From Bacillus cabrialesii (GTDB lineage: Bacteria > Bacillota > Bacilli > Bacillales > Bacillaceae): a stretch of DNA of 64,000 bases. The translations under genes were made by a program, and so were the position numbers. The stretch is taken from positions 680,001 through 744,000 of the forward strand of contig NZ_CP096889.1 of the NCBI RefSeq assembly GCF_004124315.2, written 5' to 3'. The notes below the pieces were generated by a model, which searched no databases, was not told the DNA's origin, and saw nothing but the letters and a program-made list of their open reading frames with translations. Positions 24,337 to 32,415 of this stretch are shown piece after piece (the first letter of the stretch is position 1; each line of letters opens with the position of its first letter).

Positions 24337-24525
24337 TTATGGGGTCAGTCCCGGGGCTGAGTGGTTTTTTTTATGGGCGAGGTGCAGGGCTAATGATCCG
24401 AGCCATTTAAAAAAATGGATCAAAGGTATCGACAAAAACAGAAGTTCAACATAAGAGTTGATTGCAAGGTTCAGCTTTTTGAACTGAGTTCTTTTTTTCA
24501 AGTCTTTTTGCTGCTGGTTTATCAT
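24337..24525 (-). CDS. Small hypothetical protein, 3' end replaced by IS sequence
   Basis: A 62-residue frame with a good start: AAGAGGTGATAAC before ATG 24525. It is basic at the N-terminus (QQQKDLKKRTQFKKLN) and has one hydrophobic segment, SYVELLFLSIPLIHFF, so a small membrane protein is possible. The last codons (GLTP and the TAA at 24337) belong to the IS end; before insertion the frame would have run on through the ydjN terminator. Expression is not shown and no family is recognised. Confidence 0.45.
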   Translation of the reverse strand: MINQQQKDLKKRTQFKKLNLAINSYVELLFLSIPLIHFFKWLGSLALHLAHKKNHSAPGLTP

Positions 24526-24573
24526 GTTATCACCTCTTCATTATCCATATTATACCACGACAATAAAATAAAA

Positions 24574-24602
24574 AGCCCTAAACATTTGCAGTTTTGGGCT
24601 TC
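24574..24602 (-). terminator. Terminator after ydjO
   Basis: Minus strand AAGCCCAAAAC / GTTTAGGGCTT (one mismatch) followed by TTTTATTTTATT. Confidence 0.75.
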
Positions 24603-24713
24603 TTTCTCATTTGCGGCCTCTAGCAATGAGAGACCTTCATTCTGGATATAGAATTTGCGTCTCCGTTCGGGGATTGTTTGCTTGCGGGAGACTGCATTTG
24701 TTATAGGGAAGAG

Positions 24714-24923
24714 CTAGCTTGTTTTCGTTTGACTGTTGTTTTGGAGATTCACTAATGAACGGATGCCGTCGACCATTTTGCTTCCGCACAAAGGACACAA
24801 TGGCGTATCACTGCTGGCGAAGTTTTTTCGGGTCCAGCCGTTACAGTCTTCTTTTGTGCATTCCCAAGTACTCACATCTTCTTTAGGCAGCGGTTCTTGA
24901 TTACGTTTGTTATAGTAAGACAT
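24714..24923 (-). CDS. ydjO: Cold-inducible zinc-ribbon-like protein YdjO
   Basis: A 69-residue protein starting MSYYNKRNQEPLPKED, with a four-cysteine zinc-ribbon pattern: WECTKEDCNGW (Cys-x4-Cys) and PLCPLCGSKM (Cys-x2-Cys). The annotated family is 'cold-inducible protein YdjO'. The frame is open 12 codons further upstream, but ATG 24923 follows GGAAGAAGTGAC and matches the usual length. Single gene with its own terminator at 24574-24602. Its ligand is unknown. Confidence 0.85.
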   Translation of the reverse strand: MSYYNKRNQEPLPKEDVSTWECTKEDCNGWTRKNFASSDTPLCPLCGSKMVDGIRSLVNLQNNSQTKTS

Positions 24924-25005
24924 AAAGTCACTTCTTCCCTCATGTATTTTACTGCACAATTCTTATTGTCTCATACTTTTCCCTAATCTCCTAATTCCTT
25001 TTTCT

Positions 25006-25821
25006 TTATGGCTTTCCAATCATCCCGTCTAAAAAGGAGAGGAGGGTGCTGTTAAATGCGTCGGGCTCTTCTAAAAACGGGCAATGGCTGCTTCTAGAAA
25101 AGGTGACGAGCGTCGAGCTTGGAATATTGCTGCGCAAGTGTTCCCCGGCTGCTGTAGAGAAAAATTTGCGGTCTTCCCCAAAGCACAGCAATGTCGGCAC
25201 ATTGATGTTTTGAAGAGTGCCGCGGTAATCAACAGCCGTTTGATTAAATAAAATCGTGCTTGAAATGGCAGCCGGCTGTTTGAGGATTTCTGCCAGCATC
25301 CATTCTGTTTCTGTCTCAGCAGGCGTTTCGGCGAACATATTATGGATGAAGCTTTTGTAGAATGGAAGCGGGTCAGTCTGAATGGCATGCATCGCCGTTT
25401 TTAAACCTTCAAAATCAAACGGGCCGTGTTCCCAGCCCTCCCATTGATAGTCGGAAGCGGATTGATCGATAATCACCGCGGCTTGTATGTTATCATTCCC
25501 AAATTGATTGAAATAATCCCATACAACGAAAGCGCCCATTGACCAGCCGGCAAGCACGGCGCGATCGAGCTCCATTGCTTTTAGAAATTCGCTTACGTCA
25601 CGGGCATATTGGGAAATCGTATGTCCGTGAAGCACTTTGTCAGATTCGCCGTGTCCTCTAAGGTCGAGACGAATACACTGATAATTGCCAGAGAGTGCTG
25701 AAAATTGCTTGTGGAAAAATTGTCCGCTCATCAGCACACCGTGTATAAACAGGATCGGTGTGCCGCTCCCGTGCGTTTCATAATACAGTCGTGTCTGATC
25801 TTCTAATGTGATGTAAGGCAT
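25006..25821 (-). CDS. ydjP: Alpha/beta hydrolase YdjP
   Basis: A 271-residue alpha/beta-fold hydrolase. The oxyanion segment HGVLMSG follows strand 3, the nucleophile elbow is GWSMGAF (serine), the acid lies near LCFGEDRKF and the histidine in SSHCPFLEEPD. This resembles the haloperoxidase/esterase branch. ATG 25821 follows AGGAGGAG on the minus strand. It lies 12 bp after the stop of yeaA on the same strand and is probably cotranscribed with it. The substrate is unknown. Confidence 0.85.
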   Translation of the reverse strand: MPYITLEDQTRLYYETHGSGTPILFIHGVLMSGQFFHKQFSALSGNYQCIRLDLRGHGESDKVLHGHTISQYARDVSEFLKAMELDRAVLAGWSMGAFVVWDYFNQFGNDNIQAAVIIDQSASDYQWEGWEHGPFDFEGLKTAMHAIQTDPLPFYKSFIHNMFAETPAETETEWMLAEILKQPAAISSTILFNQTAVDYRGTLQNINVPTLLCFGEDRKFFSTAAGEHLRSNIPSSTLVTFSRSSHCPFLEEPDAFNSTLLSFLDGMIGKP

Positions 25822-25833
25822 GTTTCTCCTCCT

Positions 25834-26823
25834 CTAGTTTCCGTCATGAGAATGACTGGCTGCTGTTGAACTGACGATGACAGCTGTCGCGGCTGCCTGC
25901 TGTGCCTGTATGGCTGTTTCGATAGCTGTGTATAGCCCGGATTCCATCAGCAGATTTTTCTCCAGATGCTCACTGAGATATAGGCTGACAGCAATTTTGA
26001 AGTTCATTTCTTTTTGCCATTTGAACCGTTTTTCTTGGTTCAGCTCGTGTGTGATGGTCAGAACGGTTTTGATATCAGGTTCTTCCAGAAATGCGAGCAG
26101 GGCAAGATCAGGGTAGTGAATATCCTTTGGTTTTTTGTGAGATGCAGTGATGGTTTGGAACAGCTTTCTGCATTGCAAGACAAGCGTTTCAGCGTCTTTT
26201 TCAGTGTGCAGGGCAAGGATGTGGCTGGTTTGATGTAAGTGATGGCCTTTGCGAAATTCGCCAGCCGCCAGCTGCCGATAGCACGCTTCCGCTTTATTCA
26301 GCGCCTGTAATCCTTGCCCATTCTCGGCCATTAATACAGCAAGCGGAGTATTCTGAGTTGAAGTGAGAAAATAATGATTTTTCTTCATCTGCTGATAAAC
26401 AGCAAGCCCCATGTTCATTTGTTCTTTATGGTTTGCCGTTTCAGATTTGCCGGTGAGCAAGATCAGAGCGGAAAGGTACGTGAAAATGTCCCGTTTGTAT
26501 CCAAGCCTCACCATCTCGTTGTATCTGTCAATAAAAGTAAGAAATGCTTGTTTGGCTTCCTGCTGAAAATGAATGTCCAGAATGGAAGCAACAGTAAAGC
26601 GGTGATGTGAATTGAGTGTTGAGAAGCTGCCGATGTTTGATTTAATATAGCTGCTCAAATCATAGAAGCGCTGAAAATCAAACTCTCTTTTATTCACAAT
26701 ATATGCAGAAGAAATGAGCATTAATATCTGATCGTGTGCAACTTTCCATTTTAATTTTGATTTTAATTCGGCATAAATGGAAATGTATTGCCTTGTTTTT
26801 TCATTTAGGTCGTTTGTCAGCAT
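25834..26823 (-). CDS. yeaA: DUF4003-family protein YeaA
   Basis: A 329-residue, largely helical soluble protein of the DUF4003 family, with no catalytic motif that I recognise. The C-terminus is Ala-rich (AQQAAATAVIVSSTAA). ATG 26823 follows AAAAGGAGCTG. Likely first gene of yeaA-ydjP. The name rests on position; I recall the 168 version as shorter, so check whether the reference is truncated. Confidence 0.7.
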   Translation of the reverse strand: MLTNDLNEKTRQYISIYAELKSKLKWKVAHDQILMLISSAYIVNKREFDFQRFYDLSSYIKSNIGSFSTLNSHHRFTVASILDIHFQQEAKQAFLTFIDRYNEMVRLGYKRDIFTYLSALILLTGKSETANHKEQMNMGLAVYQQMKKNHYFLTSTQNTPLAVLMAENGQGLQALNKAEACYRQLAAGEFRKGHHLHQTSHILALHTEKDAETLVLQCRKLFQTITASHKKPKDIHYPDLALLAFLEEPDIKTVLTITHELNQEKRFKWQKEMNFKIAVSLYLSEHLEKNLLMESGLYTAIETAIQAQQAAATAVIVSSTAASHSHDGN

Positions 26824-26891
26824 AAAAATCAGCTCCTTTTCGCTGTTTTTATGTTATACGAGTAATGGGGGCCAAAAGTTTCATATAGAAA

Positions 26892-26916
26892 AAACTTGCC
26901 TGCAAGAGGCAAGTTT
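26892..26916 (-). terminator. Terminator after cotA
   Basis: AAACTTGCCT / AGGCAAGTTT with a 5-nt loop and, on the minus strand, TTTTTTCT after it. Confidence 0.85.
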
Positions 26917-26922
26917 GTCGGG

Positions 26923-28464
26923 TTATTTATGGGGGTCCGTTATATCCATCGGTCTCATCATGTCATAGTCTTCATGCTCAAGAATATGGCAGTGCCATAC
27001 GTAGCGTCCGCTGTACGGCCCGAATGTCGCCGCGATTCTCAGGACTTCCCCGGCGTGAGCCTGAATGGTGTCTTTCCAGCCCTTTTCACTTGGGGGCGGC
27101 GGAACAGCCGGGCCGGTATAGGATAATGCCCCGCTTTCTTGATAGCGCGCGATATCAAACGGGCGCCGGTCTATCACACGGAAGGAGACCAGATGCAGGT
27201 GAATCGGATGTGTTCCGCGCGTCGGATTGATAATGGACCATATTTCAGTTGTGCCGGCTTTTGGCGCTTCTGTGACAGGGTCGTGCCAGCGCTTGTTATT
27301 GAGAAGAAGGACAGGTCTGCCGTATTCATCCTGGGTGCCTGCCAGTTTCAGTGTTCTGATGTTTTGTATTCTTTCATTCTGTACTGAAGGGTATGAGGCG
27401 AGATACTTTGGCTTTCTGCTTTCGTCTTTTTGTGCCAATGGTTTTGTGACTTTGAATTGCATGATATTCGCATCTGTTTCAGGGTTGACGTCACCGCCGC
27501 AGCCAGCGCTGTTTGCCAAAATGATCGATTGCCCTTCATAGGCTGTGAAGTCAATGATGATATCGTAACGTTCAGCGGGCGCAAGACTGAAAGAGGTCAA
27601 TTTAACAGAGCGCGGCAGGAGCCCGCCGTCTGAACCAATCTGAATAAATTCCCCGCCATTATCGAGTGACAGGTTATAGGTTCTCGTATTGGAGGCGTTG
27701 ATGACGCGGAAGCGGTATTTCCTCGGTTCGACCTCCAAGTATGGCCATACTTTTCCGTTGACGAGTATGGTTTCTCCGCAAAAAGCCGGAACGATTGAGG
27801 GGTTAGGCAGTGACGGGGAAGGGTTTTCCGGTCCACTTGGATAAAACAAAGAGCCATCCTCGTTGATCGTGCGGTCTGTGATAAGAAGCGGTACGTCGTA
27901 TTCGCCGGAAGGCAGCTTTAATCGTTTTTCCTTTGGATCGTGAATGATATAAGCGCCAATAAGTCCGGCATACACATTCAGCCTGGTGAGCGCCATGGCG
28001 TGATCGTGATACCACAAAATAGCACCGCGCTGCTGATTCGGATAATGATAAACCTCTCTTTTGAAATAAGGGCCTGTTTGTTCAAAGTCTTTGGAAAACC
28101 AGGCCTCCGGATACCCGTCACTATCATCAGGCGTGACGCCTCCGTGTAAATGAACAACAGTCTTTACCTCGGGCTCTTCATGCTGGCTGTCACTGTGATG
28201 AATGGTGTGATCAATCGGAAGGAAATGCGTTGAAGGCAGGTTATTCATCCATTTCACATATACGTTTTCATTTCTTTTGACCTCAATGGTAGGCCCCGGA
28301 AATAAGCCGTTGTAGCCCCACAGGCGGGTCGGAGGAAGATCGCGGTGGAGCTGATGAGTGCATTCTTCCATGGTGACTTCGTAGTATGTCTTTTCTTTTG
28401 ATTGCTGTACCGGCTTTAGTGTATCTGGGATTGGGAGAGCATCCGCAAATTTTTCAAGTGTCAT
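26923..28464 (-). CDS. cotA: Spore coat laccase CotA (multicopper oxidase)
   Basis: A 513-residue three-domain multicopper oxidase of the outer spore coat; it makes the brown spore pigment and oxidises bilirubin and phenols. All four copper-binding motifs are intact: HLHGG, WYHDHA, HPIHLH and HCHILEHEDYDMM (type 1 copper with methionine). ATG 28464 is preferred to the in-frame ATG 28470 because AAGGA then lies 9 nt away, and the length equals the known CotA. Closely similar to the 168 protein as I remember it, with scattered substitutions, so not strain 168. A sigma-K-like promoter lies upstream. Confidence 0.96.
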   Translation of the reverse strand: MTLEKFADALPIPDTLKPVQQSKEKTYYEVTMEECTHQLHRDLPPTRLWGYNGLFPGPTIEVKRNENVYVKWMNNLPSTHFLPIDHTIHHSDSQHEEPEVKTVVHLHGGVTPDDSDGYPEAWFSKDFEQTGPYFKREVYHYPNQQRGAILWYHDHAMALTRLNVYAGLIGAYIIHDPKEKRLKLPSGEYDVPLLITDRTINEDGSLFYPSGPENPSPSLPNPSIVPAFCGETILVNGKVWPYLEVEPRKYRFRVINASNTRTYNLSLDNGGEFIQIGSDGGLLPRSVKLTSFSLAPAERYDIIIDFTAYEGQSIILANSAGCGGDVNPETDANIMQFKVTKPLAQKDESRKPKYLASYPSVQNERIQNIRTLKLAGTQDEYGRPVLLLNNKRWHDPVTEAPKAGTTEIWSIINPTRGTHPIHLHLVSFRVIDRRPFDIARYQESGALSYTGPAVPPPPSEKGWKDTIQAHAGEVLRIAATFGPYSGRYVWHCHILEHEDYDMMRPMDITDPHK

Positions 28465-28503
28465 TTTCATCTGTCCTTATCTAAATTTTCCAAATTGGTA
28501 CTA

Positions 28504-28531
28504 TAGTTAATGACAATAAGGACGTGATGGT
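28504..28531 (-). promoter_or_regulatory. Sigma-K-like promoter of cotA
   Basis: On the minus strand ACC (28531-28529), 16-bp spacer, CATTAACTA (28512-28504), against the sigma-K pattern AC / CATAnnnTA. cotA is a late mother-cell gene. Confidence 0.6.
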
Positions 28532-28568
28532 TACAAAAAAATCTGCCTGCCCAATGAAGAAAATAACA

Positions 28569-28598
28569 AAATCCTAAACGGCGGGCCGTTTAGGATTT
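28569..28598 (-). terminator. Terminator after gabP
   Basis: Perfect 13-bp arms AAATCCTAAACGG / CCGTTTAGGATTT with a 4-nt loop, and TTTGTTATTTT after it on the minus strand. Confidence 0.92.
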
Positions 28599-28606
28599 GA
28601 TCAGCA

Positions 28607-30016
28607 TTAAGGCAGGATATCCGGCTGCTGTTGTGTGACTGGCTTGGCAGCCGCTTTCGCGCTCTCCTTGCGTTTCCTGAACACAAGATAAGAAATCAGA
28701 ACAATTCCCGTGATGACGCCTGTCAGCAGCAGCTCATCCCTCATGGAAGAAATAAACGCCATAGATACTAAAATTCCGCAGATGGCGATGATGGTCAAGT
28801 AGGTTAGGAAAGGGAAGAGCCACATCTTGATCTTCAATGCTTCCGGGTTTGTTTTTTCGAGTTTTTTTCGCATTCTCAGCTGGGAAACAGCGATGACGAG
28901 ATAGACGAGTAAAGCGATTGCGCCTGATGAGTTGACTAAGAATAAAAAGACGGTGTCCGGTGAGAAGTAGTTCATGACGACCGCGATATAAGAGAAAAAT
29001 GTTCCGGCAACAATGGCTTGTACGGGAACGCCTTTTTTGCTCAATTTCATAAAACGGCGCGGCGCTTCGTTTCTTTCTGCAAGTGAATACAGCATTCTGG
29101 ATGTGGTGTACAAACCTGAATTCAGGCAAGAGAGTACGGCTGTGAGGACGATAAAGTTCATAATCTGCGCGGCTGCCGGCACTCCAACATGCTCAAGTAC
29201 AGCGACGAAAGGGCTTTCTAAAATATTTGCTGAATTCCAAGGCAAAAGCGCCACAACAACGGCGATAGAGCCGACGTAAAAGACGATAATGCGCCATACA
29301 ACGGATCGGGTCGCTTTTGTCACCGATTCGATCGGGTTGGCTGTCTCTCCGGCTGCAATGGCGACAATTTCTGTTCCCATAAAGGAGAAGATGACAACGA
29401 CAATGCCGAGCAATACGGAGCTGATGCCTTCCGGGAAAAATCCGCCTTTGCCTGTGATATTGGATAAACCGACTGGCTCACTGCCTGGCGCAAAGCCAAA
29501 AATAAAGGCAAAACCAACGATGAGAAAAGCGATAATAGTAACAACTTTAATGAGGGAGAACCAATATTCAAACTCACCGAAAGACTTAACGGAGTAGACG
29601 TTTGTCAGGGTGAGTACGATCGTCAAGATCAAACTTGTCAGCCATAGCGGAATATCATGAAACCAATATTGAATAATGCCGGCACCGGCAATGGCTTCGA
29701 TGGCGATGACAATCACCCAGAAAAACCAATACAGCCAGCCGATTGTAAATCCTGCCCAAGGTCCGATGGCATCGTGAGCGTATTGAGAAAACGATCCGCT
29801 CGTCGGGTTTACGGCGGACATTTCACCGAGCATTCTCATGATAAAAATGACCAATAATCCGGCTAACGCGTAAGAAACAATGGCGCCGGGCCCGGTTGAG
29901 TGAATCACTGAACCACTGCCTACAAATAGGCCGGCTCCGATCACGCCCGCAATCGAAATCATGGTCATATGGCGGGTCTTTAATTCTTTTTTTAATCCTG
30001 ATTGAGACTGGTTCAT
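28607..30016 (-). CDS. gabP: Gamma-aminobutyrate permease
   Basis: A 469-residue amino-acid permease of the APC family (AAT subgroup), with 12 helices. The N-terminus KTRHMTMISIAGVIGAGLFV holds the unwound-helix-1 glycine motif; MSAVNPTSGSFSQYA and the helix 8 region are typical. It imports GABA and related compounds as nitrogen source. AAAGGAGGTAACTT precedes ATG. A perfect TnrA box upstream places it under nitrogen-limitation control. Confidence 0.93.
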   Translation of the reverse strand: MNQSQSGLKKELKTRHMTMISIAGVIGAGLFVGSGSVIHSTGPGAIVSYALAGLLVIFIMRMLGEMSAVNPTSGSFSQYAHDAIGPWAGFTIGWLYWFFWVIVIAIEAIAGAGIIQYWFHDIPLWLTSLILTIVLTLTNVYSVKSFGEFEYWFSLIKVVTIIAFLIVGFAFIFGFAPGSEPVGLSNITGKGGFFPEGISSVLLGIVVVIFSFMGTEIVAIAAGETANPIESVTKATRSVVWRIIVFYVGSIAVVVALLPWNSANILESPFVAVLEHVGVPAAAQIMNFIVLTAVLSCLNSGLYTTSRMLYSLAERNEAPRRFMKLSKKGVPVQAIVAGTFFSYIAVVMNYFSPDTVFLFLVNSSGAIALLVYLVIAVSQLRMRKKLEKTNPEALKIKMWLFPFLTYLTIIAICGILVSMAFISSMRDELLLTGVITGIVLISYLVFRKRKESAKAAAKPVTQQQPDILP

Positions 30017-30102
30017 AAGTTACCTCCTTTAAAAATGTATATGTTACTGAATATTATGATAATTGAAACTCTATCATAAATATACAGTTTGTCGAAAATT
30101 CA

Positions 30103-30119
30103 TGTAAGAAAATATAACA
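30103..30119 (-). promoter_or_regulatory. TnrA box of gabP
   Basis: Minus strand TGTTATATTTTCTTACA fits the TnrA consensus TGTnAnATTTTnTnACA at every fixed base. It is centred about 45 bp upstream of the start expected from the TATGAT at 30078-30073, the position from which TnrA activates. The rest of 30017-30429 is AT-rich and otherwise featureless. Confidence 0.88.
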
Positions 30120-30429
30120 GTTTATTTCAAATTTGTAGGGTTTGTTTGCTGGGTTTTCGGCGGATATGCTTGGAGTAAAAGAAAAAAATGTTTCAGCATG
30201 TATTTGTTTTTTTTGATATGGTATTTTTTTCAATCATGTTAGATTGCCAGAAGTGTTGTTGGCATTGGGTTTGGGAGGCTTTTTGAGAATAGAAAATAAA
30301 TTGATTTAAAGAAAAAAAGTTCTATCGTCACTATTTTCCTGTGGCGGGTGAATCATGTTTCTGTAGACCCACTGCGGTTCAGCTTTGTATCATAATAATA
30401 GGAAAACGTGCGGAGAGGAGGTTTTTTGT

Positions 30430-31302
30430 ATGGAGAGATATGATGAATTGAAAAAGGGAGAATCCGGGGCGCTGGTCAGTATTGCTGCTTATCTTGTTCT
30501 ATCCGCGATGAAGCTGATTATCGGTTATATTTTTCACTCAGAAGCACTTACTGCGGACGGTTTGAATAATACAACTGACATTATTGTTTCGGTGGCTGTG
30601 CTGATCGGCTTGCGCATCTCTCAAAAGCCTCCTGACGAAGATCACCTATATGGCCACTTTCGGGCGGAAACGATCGCATCGCTTATCGCATCCTTTATTA
30701 TGATGGTTGTCGGATTACAAGTGCTGTTCAGCGCCGGTGAATCTATTTTTTCTGCTGCACAAGAGACGCCGGATATGATTGCGGCTTGGACGGCAGCGGG
30801 CGGAGCAGCCGTGATGCTTGCAGTCTATCAGTACAATAAAAGGCTGGCCAAAAAAGTGAAAAGCCAGGCGCTTCTTGCCGCGGCTGCTGATAATAAATCA
30901 GATGCATTCGTCAGTATCGGCACGTTTATCGGAATTGTGGCTGCGCAATTCCACCTTGCCTGGATTGATACGGTCACGGCGTTTGTGATTGGTCTTCTCA
31001 TTTGCAAAACGGCATGGGATATTTTTAAAGAATCATCCCACTCTTTGACAGATGGCTTCGACGTAAAGGACATTTCAGCTTATAAACAGACGATCGAAAA
31101 GATCTCGGGTGTGAGCCGATTAAAAGACATTAAAGCGAGATACTTGGGCAGTACAGTCTATGTTGATGTGGTGGTTGAAGTATCCGCCGATTTAAATATT
31201 ACGGAAAGTCATGATATTGCCAATGAAATTGAGCGGAGAATGAAGGAGGAGCATGCAATTGATTATTCGCATGTTCATATGGAGCCTTTAGAACACAAAT
31301 AA
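30430..31302 (+). CDS. mneS: Manganese efflux protein MneS (CDF family)
   Basis: A 290-residue cation diffusion facilitator with six helices. Metal site A is formed by ADGLNNTTD in helix 2 and DNKSD in helix 5; a DxxxD at the second position is typical of Mn-type CDF proteins. A cytoplasmic C-terminal domain ends HVHMEPLEHK. It exports Mn(II) together with its paralogue MneP in B. subtilis. Start ATG 30430 after GAGAGGAGG; the frame is open further upstream without a ribosome site. Formerly yeaB. Confidence 0.88.
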   Translation: MERYDELKKGESGALVSIAAYLVLSAMKLIIGYIFHSEALTADGLNNTTDIIVSVAVLIGLRISQKPPDEDHLYGHFRAETIASLIASFIMMVVGLQVLFSAGESIFSAAQETPDMIAAWTAAGGAAVMLAVYQYNKRLAKKVKSQALLAAAADNKSDAFVSIGTFIGIVAAQFHLAWIDTVTAFVIGLLICKTAWDIFKESSHSLTDGFDVKDISAYKQTIEKISGVSRLKDIKARYLGSTVYVDVVVEVSADLNITESHDIANEIERRMKEEHAIDYSHVHMEPLEHK

Positions 31303-31305
31303 TTG

Positions 31306-31331
31306 AGCTTCCTGTCACAGGAGGCTTTTTT
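31306..31331 (+). terminator. Terminator after mneS
   Basis: AGCTTCCTG / CAGGAGGCT with a short loop, followed by TTTTTTG. Confidence 0.85.
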
Positions 31332-31452
31332 GTGTGATTTTTCCTGATTTATTGGAAACAATTTGCTAGAATCGTTTTTTTATACAGATCGCTTTTTGTG
31401 GTAAAGTTAGGTTACAATATGAAGAATTTTGTAGATGACTAGGAGGAAAAGA

Positions 31453-32415
31453 ATGGCATACCAAGAAGACCTGCATCCTTTGCTGGGGAAAGCAGTTGAA
31501 CATATGAATAGAGTAATGGTTGGAAAACGAGACACCGCCATACTCAGCTTAGCAGCCATTCTAGCCAAAGGGCATGTGCTGCTTGAGGATGTACCCGGAG
31601 TCGGAAAAACGATGATGGTCCGCGCGCTGGCAAAGACAATCGGCGCTGATTTCAAAAGAATCCAATTCACTCCGGATTTGCTGCCATCTGATGTAACAGG
31701 CGTATCCATCTATAATGCGAAAACGATGGAATTTGAATACCGTCCCGGCCCGATTATGGGAAATATCGTGCTGGCTGATGAAATCAACCGCACCTCACCG
31801 AAGACACAGTCGGCTTTGCTTGAAGCGATGGAGGAGGGAAGCGTAACGGTAGATGGCCATACGATGCCGCTTGCCGCTCCGTTTTTTGTGATGGCAACGC
31901 AAAATCCGGTCGAATATGAAGGAACCTATCCTTTGCCGGAAGCCCAGCTTGACCGTTTTTTATTCAAGCTTCGCATGGGTTATCCGTCCTTTCATGAGGA
32001 GCTGGACGTCCTATCTCTTCAGGAAAAAAACCATCCGATTGAGACGCTTGAGCCGGTCATTGCAAAAGAAGACTTCATCCGTTTGCAGCGGGAAGTGCAA
32101 AATGTCCGCGCTGATGACAGCATAAAGGAATACATAGTTGAAATCGTGCAGAAAACGAGACAGCATGCTTCTGTTCAATTAGGCGTCAGTCCGCGCGGTT
32201 CAATCGCTCTCATGAAAGCGGCCCAAGCCTACGCGCTGCTGCATGATCGTGACTATGTCATTCCTGATGATATTCAATATTTGGCGCCTTTTACGCTTCC
32301 GCACCGTATGCTGCTGCGGCCAGAGGCGAAGTTTGAAGGAATCGAGGCAGAAACGATCATACGGGAGATCATGTCAGCTGTGAAGGTGCCGGTTCAAAGG
32401 TCGTCGGTCCGCTGA
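31453..32415 (+). CDS. yeaC: MoxR-type AAA+ ATPase YeaC
   Basis: A 320-residue MoxR-family ATPase. It has Walker A EDVPGVGKTMM, Walker B IVLADEINR, sensor 1 ATQNPVEYEGTYPLPEAQLDRF and the C-terminal lid. MoxR proteins act as chaperones that mature or load partner complexes, here most likely the DUF58 protein YeaD. ATG 31453 follows AGGAGG directly (31441-31446). First gene of yeaC-yeaD-yebA; its TGA overlaps the ATG of yeaD. Confidence 0.92.
   Translation: MAYQEDLHPLLGKAVEHMNRVMVGKRDTAILSLAAILAKGHVLLEDVPGVGKTMMVRALAKTIGADFKRIQFTPDLLPSDVTGVSIYNAKTMEFEYRPGPIMGNIVLADEINRTSPKTQSALLEAMEEGSVTVDGHTMPLAAPFFVMATQNPVEYEGTYPLPEAQLDRFLFKLRMGYPSFHEELDVLSLQEKNHPIETLEPVIAKEDFIRLQREVQNVRADDSIKEYIVEIVQKTRQHASVQLGVSPRGSIALMKAAQAYALLHDRDYVIPDDIQYLAPFTLPHRMLLRPEAKFEGIEAETIIREIMSAVKVPVQRSSVR

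Larger units (their letters stand above)
23067..24352 (-). mobile_element. IS3-family (IS150-like) insertion sequence
   Basis: A 1286-bp element with matching ends: left GGGACTGACCCC with GAGACA 7 nt further in, and right the reverse complement of the same, also with GAGACA. GGGG on both sides (23063-23066 and 24353-24356) fits a 3-4 bp target duplication, although the G run blurs the exact edge. It carries orfA and orfB on the minus strand joined by a slippery heptamer. Both frames are intact, so the element is probably active or recently so. I do not recall its ISfinder name. Confidence 0.92.
23048..24369. other. ydjN terminator split by an IS insertion
   Basis: The two arms of what was one hairpin, AAAAACCACTCGGC (from 23048) and GCTGAGTGGTTTTTTT (to about 24372), now lie about 1.3 kb apart on either side of the IS. 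Joining the flanks, with one GGGG kept, restores a standard stem with an AGGGG loop and T run. Confidence 0.8.

Noticed and set aside
24337..24360. Reading the end of the IS as a separate terminator for the small gene.
   Set aside because: The complementarity there is between the two distant halves of the old ydjN terminator, not local.
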